From NCBI GenBank assembly GCA_020719105.1, contig DYQV01000018.1, forward strand, positions 1 to 18,100: a stretch of DNA of 18,100 bases, given 5' to 3'. A model generated the notes under the pieces. It saw nothing but the letters and a program-made list of their open reading frames with translations, was not told the DNA's origin and made no database searches. The translations under genes were made by a program, and so were the position numbers. Shown one piece after another: positions 7,174 to 15,546 of this stretch. The number at the start of each line of letters is the position of its first letter. The first letter of the stretch is position 1. This stretch comes from Rikenella microfusus (GTDB taxonomy: Bacteria; Bacteroidota; Bacteroidia; Bacteroidales; SZUA-534).

Positions 7174-10100
7174 ATGAGTGAAGAAATCTTAAAAGCGTTA
7201 ATGCAGCTTTTTGCAATTATTGCAAAGCAAGATGGTGGAGTTGAAGATAATGAAATTGATTTTGTTGAAAGTTTTCTTACTTCTCAGCTAAGTTCCGATT
7301 TTGTTGAGGAATATATGGGGCTGTTTTATAAACACGCTGATATACTGAACAGAGAGGATAACAGACAAAAGAAAGCAGACGGTAAAATTGAATTAACTTC
7401 AGTAAAAGATTCTGTAAGGATTTTAGGAATTTGCAAGAAAATTAATAAAACCCTTACTCAAGAGCAAAAAGTGGTTGTATTAGTACGTGTATTTGAGTTA
7501 GTTGCTGCCGATAAGAAATTTACTGAGCAGCGAATGGCTATTGTTAATACCGTTGCTGAAGTTTTTAATATTTCGCCCGAAGAACTTAAAAGTACAGATA
7601 CCTTTGTTGTTAATGACAGTTATCAGGAATTAGATATACCCAATGTCCTTATTATTAACGATAAGGATTCAGCATTCCAATTTGCCAAGCATATCCGTAG
7701 TGCAGAACTCGATAAAAAACTGATATTACTTCACATTAAAAGTGTAGAGCTTTACTTTTTGCGCTATACTGGTAAACAAGATGTTTTATTGAATGGGTTA
7801 CCGGTGCGATCAAACCGGATTTACCTATTTGCCAGTGGAAGTTCTATCAGATTTCCTAAAGGAAAACCGGTTTATTATAGCGATGTAGCCTCAAAATTCA
7901 TGGCAGATGTTACTTCTGCCCATATTTCATACAATGTTAACCACGTTGATTTTTGCTTTAAGAATGGATACTTAGGGTTGCGCGATGTTAACATTTCAGA
8001 AGAACAAGGACGGCTTATTGGTATAATGGGAGCTAGCGGTGCCGGAAAAACCACCCTGCTAAATGTTCTTACCGGAATAGAAGCTCCATCAAAAGGGGAG
8101 GTTTTAATTAATGGAATAAATCTTCATACTGAAAGAGATAAAATTGAAGGAGTTATTGGTTACATTCCACAAGATGATTTATTAATTGAAGAGTTAACGG
8201 TATATCAGAATTTGTATTTTAATGCGCGTTTGTGCTTCAAAGATATGCCTGAAGAAGAATTACAAAAAAGGGTAGATACAACCTTACGTAATCTTGGGCT
8301 GTTCGATAGAAGAGACCTTAAAGTTGGCTCCCCTCTTAATAAAACAATCAGTGGTGGTCAGCGAAAACGGTTAAATATTGCATTAGAACTTATCAGGGAA
8401 CCTCCTATTCTTTTTGTGGATGAACCTACGTCTGGCTTATCATCACGCGATTCGGAAAACGTAATGGATTTATTACGTGAATTAGCTATAAAAGGTAAAC
8501 TTATTTATGTGGTAATTCATCAACCTTCGTCAGAGATTTATAAAATGTTTGACAAGATGGTGATTTTGGATACCGGCGGCTACCAAATCTATTATGGAAA
8601 TCCGGTGGAGGCGGTAACTTATTTTAAAAAGTTGGATGCCCAAATCAATAGCGATGTGGGTGAATGTCCCAATTGCGGTAATGTTAATCCGGAATTAATT
8701 TTTAATATTATTGATGCTCAGGTTGTTGATGAATTTGGACGGTACACAAATAAAAGAAAAGTTACCCCTGATGAATGGGAATTAAAGTATAAAGAAAATC
8801 ATACCGTAGAAAAACACAAAGATCTCACGGATGAGCCTCCTAAGTCGCTCAACATACCAAGCTGGATACAACAAATAGTAATCTATTTTAAGCGTGATTT
8901 TCTTGCTAAAATAAGTAACCGACAGTATATTATTCTGAATATATTGGAAGCTCCATTGCTAGGTTTCATTCTATCTTTCCTCATTCGATACATTGCCGAT
9001 CCAAACTCACACATCTATATATTCCGTGAAAATGAAAATATTCCGGTTTATATTTTTATGAGTATGATTGTGTCCATGTTCCTTGGGTTAATGGTGAGCG
9101 GCGAGGAAATATTTAAAGACCGGAAAATTTTAAAGCGGGAAGGATTCCTTAATTTAAGCCGATCGAGTTATTTAATTTCAAAGGTTGCCATACTCTTTAT
9201 TATATCAGCAATTCAGGCAGCCCTTTTTGTTTTGGTCGGAAATCTTATTCTAAGTGTAAATGGTTTGTGGTTTGAGTATTGGTGGGCACTTTTTACCATT
9301 TCAACTTTTTCAAACATGCTTGGATTGAACCTTTCTTCATCGTTTAATTCAGCGGTTACCATATATATTATGATTCCTTTGGTTATGATTCCTCAAATGG
9401 CCCTTGGTGGTGCTATGTTCAGTTTCGATAAGCTGAACCGTGCCGTGGGAAGCATTGAGGGAGTGCCTCCGGTATGCGAAGTAATGGCTACGCGCTGGGT
9501 ATATGAAGGATTAATGGTTCGGCAATATAAAGACAATGAATTTGAAAAAGATTTTTATGAAATTGAGAAACAAATCTATATTTCCGATTTCAAAAATGTG
9601 TATTACCTGCCAGAGTTAAAAGATAGAATTGATTATTGCATAACAGCCATTAATACCGATAGTGATTCTATTCGTGTTGAAGTAACCGGACGTTTGGCTT
9701 TATTGAAGAATGAATTGTATAAAGAGACCGTTCGAATTCCAGAATTGCAATTCCAGATGCTGGATGATTTGACAATCGATAAATTTACACCAGAGATAGG
9801 AGATCAGACTGCCGAATTTATTAAAAAACTGGAATTGTATTATACCAATGTATTTACTTACGCTACGGCTAAAAAAGAAAAAATAATTAATTATTTAGAC
9901 ATTACCTATCCTGGTGTTTATTTGGAACGTCGACAAAAATATCATAATGAAGCGGTAACGGATATTGTAAGAAAAGTATATGAAAAAAATAAAATAATTG
10001 CTTATAAAGATAGGTTGATACAGCAAACCGATCCAATTTATGAAACCCCTTGGATTGACAATGCATTTGATTTTAGAGCTCAGTTTTTTTCACCGGTGAA

Positions 10101-10230
10101 GCAGTTTGCAGGTAGAAATTTTGATACCTTTTGGTTTAATATGTGTATTGTTTGGATTATGACCATTGGAGGTTATATTTCATTGTATTATGATTGGCTG
10201 AAGAAGTTCATGGATCTATTCCAGAAATAG
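7174..10230 (+). CDS. TerB/FHA-like/ABCG-type ABC transporter fusion
   Basis: A 1018-residue half-transporter. Residues 1-135 look like a TerB-type helical domain, with AKQDGGVEDNE near 17-27 and AADKKFTE near 111-118. Residues 155-235 resemble the second half of an FHA domain (VLLNGLP and GSSIRF) but lack the usual Arg and Ser-Arg-x-His residues that bind phosphothreonine. The ABC ATPase follows: Walker A GASGAGKTT (286-294), Q-loop Gln333, signature SGGQ (393-396), Walker B Asp416-Glu417 and switch His449, all intact. A CxxC pair (Cys498, Cys501) precedes six membrane helices (about 590-608, 625-645, 668-692, 698-720, 727-750, 986-1007). ATPase-first order and the PTSGLSS Walker B extension fit the ABCG (White-like) family. 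The 235-residue segment between helices 5 and 6 is far larger than in usual ABCG proteins and should face the periplasm. The substrate is unknown. Confidence 0.85.
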   Translation: MSEEILKALMQLFAIIAKQDGGVEDNEIDFVESFLTSQLSSDFVEEYMGLFYKHADILNREDNRQKKADGKIELTSVKDSVRILGICKKINKTLTQEQKVVVLVRVFELVAADKKFTEQRMAIVNTVAEVFNISPEELKSTDTFVVNDSYQELDIPNVLIINDKDSAFQFAKHIRSAELDKKLILLHIKSVELYFLRYTGKQDVLLNGLPVRSNRIYLFASGSSIRFPKGKPVYYSDVASKFMADVTSAHISYNVNHVDFCFKNGYLGLRDVNISEEQGRLIGIMGASGAGKTTLLNVLTGIEAPSKGEVLINGINLHTERDKIEGVIGYIPQDDLLIEELTVYQNLYFNARLCFKDMPEEELQKRVDTTLRNLGLFDRRDLKVGSPLNKTISGGQRKRLNIALELIREPPILFVDEPTSGLSSRDSENVMDLLRELAIKGKLIYVVIHQPSSEIYKMFDKMVILDTGGYQIYYGNPVEAVTYFKKLDAQINSDVGECPNCGNVNPELIFNIIDAQVVDEFGRYTNKRKVTPDEWELKYKENHTVEKHKDLTDEPPKSLNIPSWIQQIVIYFKRDFLAKISNRQYIILNILEAPLLGFILSFLIRYIADPNSHIYIFRENENIPVYIFMSMIVSMFLGLMVSGEEIFKDRKILKREGFLNLSRSSYLISKVAILFIISAIQAALFVLVGNLILSVNGLWFEYWWALFTISTFSNMLGLNLSSSFNSAVTIYIMIPLVMIPQMALGGAMFSFDKLNRAVGSIEGVPPVCEVMATRWVYEGLMVRQYKDNEFEKDFYEIEKQIYISDFKNVYYLPELKDRIDYCITAINTDSDSIRVEVTGRLALLKNELYKETVRIPELQFQMLDDLTIDKFTPEIGDQTAEFIKKLELYYTNVFTYATAKKEKIINYLDITYPGVYLERRQKYHNEAVTDIVRKVYEKNKIIAYKDRLIQQTDPIYETPWIDNAFDFRAQFFSPVKQFAGRNFDTFWFNMCIVWIMTIGGYISLYYDWLKKFMDLFQK

Positions 10231-10295
10231 TAATTTGATAAACTTTTTTAATATTTTGAAAAAATGGTTATTTTTATAAAATAAAATAAATACTC

Positions 10296-11219
10296 ATGAA
10301 TAGAAATAGGTTTAAAATAGTTTTTGTTGTCTTTTTTGCCGGAGTAATTACTCTTGCAGGATGCAGCGGAGATGGCAGTAAGAAAAAATCGGGAGATATT
10401 GAGATTCCGGATGAGATTTTCGGTGATGATAAACCCCTGATGATATCGCAGGAAGCGATGGGTGATATTATTGATAATATCTCATCGCCAGTTGAAATGG
10501 CTGCCTTGTTAAAATCAACGGGTGTTCCTTTTTCGCAAAAATTGCTTGCCTCAACCGATAGATTGGATGACCTGAATACAAATTTTAAACAGGCACTGAA
10601 TCTTGGTGTTTATGGCTGCGATTTAGGTTACCTGAATATGTATGAAAAAACAGGTTCTGTAATTAATAACATGACTGCCATTAAGAGTTTAGCTAATGAG
10701 CTTCGAATTGGTCAGTTTTTTGATTTCAACACCATCAAACGATTAGCTACAAACAATGAAAATTTAGATTCATTAATGTACATTTCAGTTTCAAGTTTTA
10801 ATAACATGGATGAATACTTGAGACAGTCAAATAGAAGTAATATCAGTTCATTGATTGTTACAGGAATGTGGATTGAAGGTATGTATTTAGCAACCCAAGT
10901 TGTTAAAGAAGCCCCCAAGAAAGACGTGGTTGAACGTATCGCTGATCAAAAGCTAGTATTGAACGACTTAATCCTTATATTGAAGAACTATAAAGCGGAT
11001 AATAACTTTAACGAATTGGTTAAGGATGTTGAAAGCATTAAAAAAGAGTATGAAGGAGTGAAAATTACTTACGAAATGGGTGAACCTGAGGCAAAGGAAG
11101 TAGATGGAATGCTTATTATTGTACAAAACGACAAGCAACACATTGATGTTTCAGATGAAACGTTGGCTCGGATTATTGAAGCGATTGGAACTGTGCGAAA
11201 CAAAATAATCAATTTGTAA
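10296..11219 (+). CDS. Conserved hypothetical lipoprotein
   Basis: A 307-residue protein with a type II signal peptide: basic start, hydrophobic stretch and lipobox LAGC with Cys23 as the lipidated residue. The next residues (SGDGSKKKS) lack an obvious inner-membrane retention signal, so the outer membrane is possible. The mature part is mostly helical by composition, with a recognisable stretch near GVYGCDLGYLNMYEKTGSVI, but I cannot name a family with a known function. It lies 65 bases after the ABC gene and one base before a gene for a small secreted protein, on the same strand. A role with the large periplasmic segment of the transporter is a reasonable guess from position only. The AT-rich gap in front could hold a weak internal promoter, but I see no good match. 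Confidence 0.8.
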   Translation: MNRNRFKIVFVVFFAGVITLAGCSGDGSKKKSGDIEIPDEIFGDDKPLMISQEAMGDIIDNISSPVEMAALLKSTGVPFSQKLLASTDRLDDLNTNFKQALNLGVYGCDLGYLNMYEKTGSVINNMTAIKSLANELRIGQFFDFNTIKRLATNNENLDSLMYISVSSFNNMDEYLRQSNRSNISSLIVTGMWIEGMYLATQVVKEAPKKDVVERIADQKLVLNDLILILKNYKADNNFNELVKDVESIKKEYEGVKITYEMGEPEAKEVDGMLIIVQNDKQHIDVSDETLARIIEAIGTVRNKIINL

Positions 11220-11220
11220 G

Positions 11221-11649
11221 ATGAAGAAGATATTAACTATATTATTAACCCTACTCATTGCTTTGCAGTTCAATAATGCATTGGCTCAAAGCGATGAATT
11301 GGTGAATGTTTGTGCACTGGGAATTGGCAATGCTACTTATTTAAAAGATTATAAAGTTAAGCTTTCAGCCAGCAGTGTTTCACCCCCATCGGCTAAATTC
11401 AATGTAATTTTGAATAAAGGAACCATGTATAAAATTACTGTTTGTAATGCGGAAGGATATGCCGGGGAAGCTGTGGTGCAGCTTATGGAAAACGCATCCA
11501 TTTTGGGGACCAATATTAAAACAGATGGTAGTTTTGTTACAGCAATAGGTTTTCAATGCCAGAAAACAGGCATGTATAGTATTAATGTATTTTTTAAGGA
11601 TGGTAAAGAAGGCGCTGCTGTGGCAATTCTTTCATACATAAATATGTAA
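11221..11649 (+). CDS. Small secreted protein of unknown function
   Basis: A 142-residue protein with a clear type I signal peptide, probably cut after ALA (residue 22), leaving about 120 residues. The mature protein is rich in alternating hydrophobic and polar residues (for example NVILNKGTMYKITVCN and GMYSINVFF), as in a beta-sandwich, and has three cysteines (31, 75, 113). I do not recognise the family; the composition resembles pre-peptidase C-terminal-like or other small beta domains, but that is not a firm match. Its ATG follows the stop of the lipoprotein gene after one base, so the two are probably translated together and work at the same site. It is the last gene of the operon, with a terminator hairpin just after it. 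Confidence 0.78.
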   Translation: MKKILTILLTLLIALQFNNALAQSDELVNVCALGIGNATYLKDYKVKLSASSVSPPSAKFNVILNKGTMYKITVCNAEGYAGEAVVQLMENASILGTNIKTDGSFVTAIGFQCQKTGMYSINVFFKDGKEGAAVAILSYINM

Positions 11650-11665
11650 ATAATTGTTGAAGCTA

Positions 11666-11701
11666 TAATACAGAGGCGCAAATTCTTGCGACTCTGTGTT
11701 A
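11666..11701. terminator. Hairpin terminator shared by two convergent genes
   Basis: ACAGAG (11670-11675) pairs with CTCTGT (11692-11697) and CGCAA (11677-11681) pairs with TTGCG (11686-11690), around a 4-base loop and with one G/A mismatch. The stem can be extended outward by 11666-11669 with 11698-11701, including one G-T pair. It follows the last + strand gene by about 20 bases. The stop codon of the - strand PAS gene (11699-11701) is part of the outer stem. It can act in both directions; there is no long T tract. Confidence 0.72.
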
Positions 11702-14700
11702 TAATTGTGGGTTCAATAAAACCAAGAATGCCATTGAATGATTGAAAACAATTTCCTTTACAAAGATTTCCGCTTTAAATTCTGCAGCATTAATCGGTTT
11801 AACAATTAGTTCATTCTGGTACTCTTTTATTCCGTATTTTTTCCAATGGAGGAGAATCTCAATTATAACATGCGTGGTTGCAGGCTGATATATTTCATTG
11901 ATTGTTAGCTTATTTATAACTTCATTGGATTCCATTCCTATCAATTTGCACCATTGGTTATTTACATACAGATGTTTGTTGTGTTGAATAATAGCGATGC
12001 TAAACGAAGAATTTTGAGTAATTGCTTGAAGCAGCTCATGATTTTCCAACAATTGTTGTTCTGTTTGCCTTATTTTAGTAATATCCCGAATGGTACCTAT
12101 TAAATTAATCTTACCATTTGGCGAATGGTGGAAACTACTAGAATCTTGAATGTATTTTATTTCATTGTTTTTAGGGTTGATAATTCGGTAGGTTAGGGTG
12201 AAATTTTTTTGATTTCGGAAGCTATCGTTTAAAATTACCTCTACTGAAAATTTATCCTCTGGATGAATTCTTTTAATCCATTCCGAAAATCCGATCGATG
12301 GTTGTTTTTCATCTAAATCAAGAATACCGTATGCTTCTGTATTTAAAATGTAGTTTTCATTTAGCAAACTGAATTCCCAAGTGCCGATTGCCGTTGATTT
12401 TTTTATATCCCGCCACCGGAATAATTCCAATTCTTTTTCCTTTATTTGAGTTATGTCTTGTATGATTCGTATGGCAAATTCATCACCGGTAAGGTATGAT
12501 TTGCTGATCCGACCTATTTCGCTTATATATTTAATTTTTCCACTTGTTAATTTTATTCGATACTGAAGTGTATGGTTACTTTTGCTTTTAACCGTGTTTT
12601 GAATGGTTCTTTCAACCATTTCCTTATCTTCCAATTGAATCATTGACTGGTAGATATCTAAAGTTAAAGGTGTTAAAGAGGATACCTCCAGTAAATCATA
12701 CATCGAATCGCAAAAGACCACACTATTTGATTGGAGTGATATCTCAATATAACCTGTTTTTGATAGTTTTTGGATTTGAATGAGATTTTCAGTATTCTTT
12801 TTTAATTCCAATTCGGTTTTACGAAATGCAGAAACATCCTGAAACGTTCCAATGGATCGCTGCAATTCTCCTTGGCTATTTTTAACAAAGGTTCCAATTG
12901 CTTTGATAAATTTTATGTTTTGGTTACGGGTTATAATCCTAAAATCGAAATCGAAGGACTGGTTTGTTTGTGTTGATTTTTGAAATTGGATGGAGGCTGC
13001 AACTTTATCTTCTGGATGGATGGTGTCAACAAAGTCTGAAAATTTGATTCCTGCATTTCTAAAAGGAATATCTAAAATATTCCAAATCTCATGGGAAAAG
13101 TGAGTTTCTTTTGTGATATAATTGTGATCCCAGTAGCCAACTTTTGCTATATGCTCGGCCTGTTTAAGCCTTTTCTCGCTTTCCCGCAGTGCCAGCTCTG
13201 AACGTCGTATGTTTGTTATATCTAAACAAGTTCCTCTTAGCTTTATAACTTCATTTTTTTCATTTGTTATCGGACGGTAATTAATAGCAATGTGTCTGGT
13301 TTCATTATTTGGTTGAATTCGAATGATACCTTTACCCGAGGTGTTGGTAGCAATACATTTATAAAAGGCATTCATTACCTCTTCTTGGTCTTCAGGAACT
13401 AAAAGGTCTTTAAATTGTGCTGAATTAAGAAAATAGTGAAGTATGTCGGTGCCTAGAATTTGCCTGTTTTCCGGATTATCAAAGAACAGATCTTTGGCAA
13501 CATCATATTCCCAGTATCCTAATCGTGCAATTTTTTGTGCCTCTTTTAACATTTGGGTCGATTGTTCAATTTGTTGCTCTGCTTCTTTGAGTTGGGTAAT
13601 ATCCATGGAAAGACCCAGAATTATTGGTGTTCCTGTTGGCGATTGATGTAGCGTTTTAATGGTTTTAAAATGCTTAATTTCGCCATTTGCATTGGTATAT
13701 TCATGCTCACTTTCCAGCTTTTTTTTGAACTTCAATAATTTTAAATCATCCTGAAAATATTTCTCAGCTATCGTTTTTGAAGGTTGCACTTCGAAATCAG
13801 TTTTACCTATGGTATCATCAGCCAAAATTCCTGTTATTTGTTCAGCGGCATTATTCCAGTAAAGGTATTTAAAATCGGGGGTTGTTTTAGCAAAGAATAA
13901 AACCGGAATATTATTCATAATTGTTTCCAGGAACAACCGGTATTCTTCGTTTTGGTGTTCCGCTTTTTTTCTTTTTGATATATCACTTCTGAATATTAAA
14001 ATAGCCTGTTTTTCCTCATGTAAAACCGGGATATAACTAATGGAGAAATACTGGTAATTACCCTCATTATTTCTTAGTCGGGCCTCAATTTTTATACGGG
14101 AATTATTTTTTAATTGTAAAAGGGCCTCTTTACCTAAATGAATATCCTCTGAATGAAACAATCCAAAGTTATTGTGGTCAATCTGGAGGTATTCTTCAAG
14201 AGTATAGCCCAACATATTATAAAGGGCTGTATTGTAAATAATGGGTTTAAAATCGAGATTAAAAAGGCCAATCCCGTCATTGGCATTTTCAATAAGGGTT
14301 CGGTATTTATATTCGCTTTTTAAAAGCGATTCTGAGGCTTTTTTTTCTGCCGATATATCTTGCACCATGGCTATTGCCGAAGTGGTATTATTATTCTTAT
14401 CCTTAATAGCGGAAACAATTATTTTAACCCAAATTATGTTTCCGTTTTTTTGAATGTATCGTTTGGTGAGCGAAAAACTGGAAATTTCGTTGTTAAATAA
14501 CCGGACATATTGGTTGGCGTTGTTTTCAAAATCGTCAGGAAAGGTAAAATCTTTTAGTTCTTTTTTCAACACTTCATCCATACTATAGCCGGTAATGTCA
14601 CTGAATTGTTGATTGGCGTAGATGGGTTGGAATTTACTGTTTACCAATACAATGGCAATTGGGGCATTTTCAAATATCGACCGGAAAATCAATTCACTTT

Positions 14701-15481
14701 TACGTAATGCCTCTTTAGTAATTTCAAAAGCTGAAACATCTTGCAAAATGCCAATGGTTTGTGCCGGTTCACCTTTAGTATTATACTTTGTATAGCACCT
14801 TAAATTAACAAACTTTATCTGCCCGCCATTTAAAAGTAAGCGGTGGGTTAATTGAAAACCTGTTTTGGTATCAATGCATTCCTGATAGGATTCTTTTACC
14901 TTTAAAAAATCTTCAGGGAAAACGAACTGTAAATAATTTGTAAAAGAGGGTTCTATATTTTTAACCGGAATACCTAAAATACTATAAAACTGTTCCGACC
15001 AATAATTATCTTCCTTTTCATGATTTTCAATCCAATATCCTAATTGAGCAATTTCTTGCGATTCTTTAAGTTGATAATCCTTTTCTCTCAGCTCAAGTTT
15101 TTTCTGTTGAAGTTCAGTAATTTCTTCCAAGGTAAATGAGAATTCAACAGCAGTTAATTTTTTAAGGGTGAACCTAAAGTGCTTACCATCGGTTTCATAA
15201 TAAAACAAACATGAATCGTGGTTTGACGATTCAATTTTTTGGTGAATCAGAGAGCTATTAAAGTTGTTTAAAAATGAAAAAGCTTCCTGGACAGCGATGG
15301 GAAAAGTAGGGTTTTTAATATGTGAGATTGCTAAAAATGATTTATTGGCTGTTTGAACCTTGAAATCTGAACTTGGGTTTGATTCCTCAGCCCGCAAAAT
15401 TCCCATTGGAATAATTGACTCGTTGAAAAGGGTTTTATAGAGTTCCGCTTGCTTGTTGCTGTCTGCAAATTCTTCAATCAT
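11699..15481 (-). CDS. Protein of ten PAS-like repeats without an output domain
   Basis: A 1260-residue soluble protein with no signal peptide or membrane helix. It divides into ten PAS-like units of about 111-142 residues: 1-142 (divergent), 143-263, 264-390, 391-513, 514-645, 646-772, 773-900, 901-1025, 1026-1149 and 1150-1260. Units 2, 6, 7, 8 and 9 begin alike (IAQLGYW, IARLGYW, IAKVGYW, LSKTGY, STAIGTW), and 2, 7 and 9 also have a PEDF or HPEDK motif, which suggests internal duplication. Most units end in the usual D(I/V)(T/S) plus a charged linker. No histidine kinase, GGDEF, receiver or phosphatase domain is present; the last PAS runs to the stop codon. The frame ends at a terminator and then a convergent gene, so no lost kinase part lies downstream. 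It probably senses small molecules or redox state and works by binding another protein. It starts 65 bases after the DUF6427-like gene on the same strand. Confidence 0.85.
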   Translation of the reverse strand: MIEEFADSNKQAELYKTLFNESIIPMGILRAEESNPSSDFKVQTANKSFLAISHIKNPTFPIAVQEAFSFLNNFNSSLIHQKIESSNHDSCLFYYETDGKHFRFTLKKLTAVEFSFTLEEITELQQKKLELREKDYQLKESQEIAQLGYWIENHEKEDNYWSEQFYSILGIPVKNIEPSFTNYLQFVFPEDFLKVKESYQECIDTKTGFQLTHRLLLNGGQIKFVNLRCYTKYNTKGEPAQTIGILQDVSAFEITKEALRKSELIFRSIFENAPIAIVLVNSKFQPIYANQQFSDITGYSMDEVLKKELKDFTFPDDFENNANQYVRLFNNEISSFSLTKRYIQKNGNIIWVKIIVSAIKDKNNNTTSAIAMVQDISAEKKASESLLKSEYKYRTLIENANDGIGLFNLDFKPIIYNTALYNMLGYTLEEYLQIDHNNFGLFHSEDIHLGKEALLQLKNNSRIKIEARLRNNEGNYQYFSISYIPVLHEEKQAILIFRSDISKRKKAEHQNEEYRLFLETIMNNIPVLFFAKTTPDFKYLYWNNAAEQITGILADDTIGKTDFEVQPSKTIAEKYFQDDLKLLKFKKKLESEHEYTNANGEIKHFKTIKTLHQSPTGTPIILGLSMDITQLKEAEQQIEQSTQMLKEAQKIARLGYWEYDVAKDLFFDNPENRQILGTDILHYFLNSAQFKDLLVPEDQEEVMNAFYKCIATNTSGKGIIRIQPNNETRHIAINYRPITNEKNEVIKLRGTCLDITNIRRSELALRESEKRLKQAEHIAKVGYWDHNYITKETHFSHEIWNILDIPFRNAGIKFSDFVDTIHPEDKVAASIQFQKSTQTNQSFDFDFRIITRNQNIKFIKAIGTFVKNSQGELQRSIGTFQDVSAFRKTELELKKNTENLIQIQKLSKTGYIEISLQSNSVVFCDSMYDLLEVSSLTPLTLDIYQSMIQLEDKEMVERTIQNTVKSKSNHTLQYRIKLTSGKIKYISEIGRISKSYLTGDEFAIRIIQDITQIKEKELELFRWRDIKKSTAIGTWEFSLLNENYILNTEAYGILDLDEKQPSIGFSEWIKRIHPEDKFSVEVILNDSFRNQKNFTLTYRIINPKNNEIKYIQDSSSFHHSPNGKINLIGTIRDITKIRQTEQQLLENHELLQAITQNSSFSIAIIQHNKHLYVNNQWCKLIGMESNEVINKLTINEIYQPATTHVIIEILLHWKKYGIKEYQNELIVKPINAAEFKAEIFVKEIVFNHSMAFLVLLNPQL

Positions 15482-15546
15482 GAAACATAGTGGATTTATA
15501 GGTCAAGTATGTTGAATTTGTAAACGCTTATCAGGCAATAAAAGTT

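Noticed and set aside
8667..8678. Zinc ribbon in the ABC protein
   Set aside because: Only one CxxC pair (Cys498, Cys501) is seen and no second pair of ligands is nearby, so metal binding is not supported.
11699..15481. Hybrid histidine kinase
   Set aside because: The whole frame is used by PAS-like units; no H-box, N-box, glycine boxes or receiver aspartate are found.
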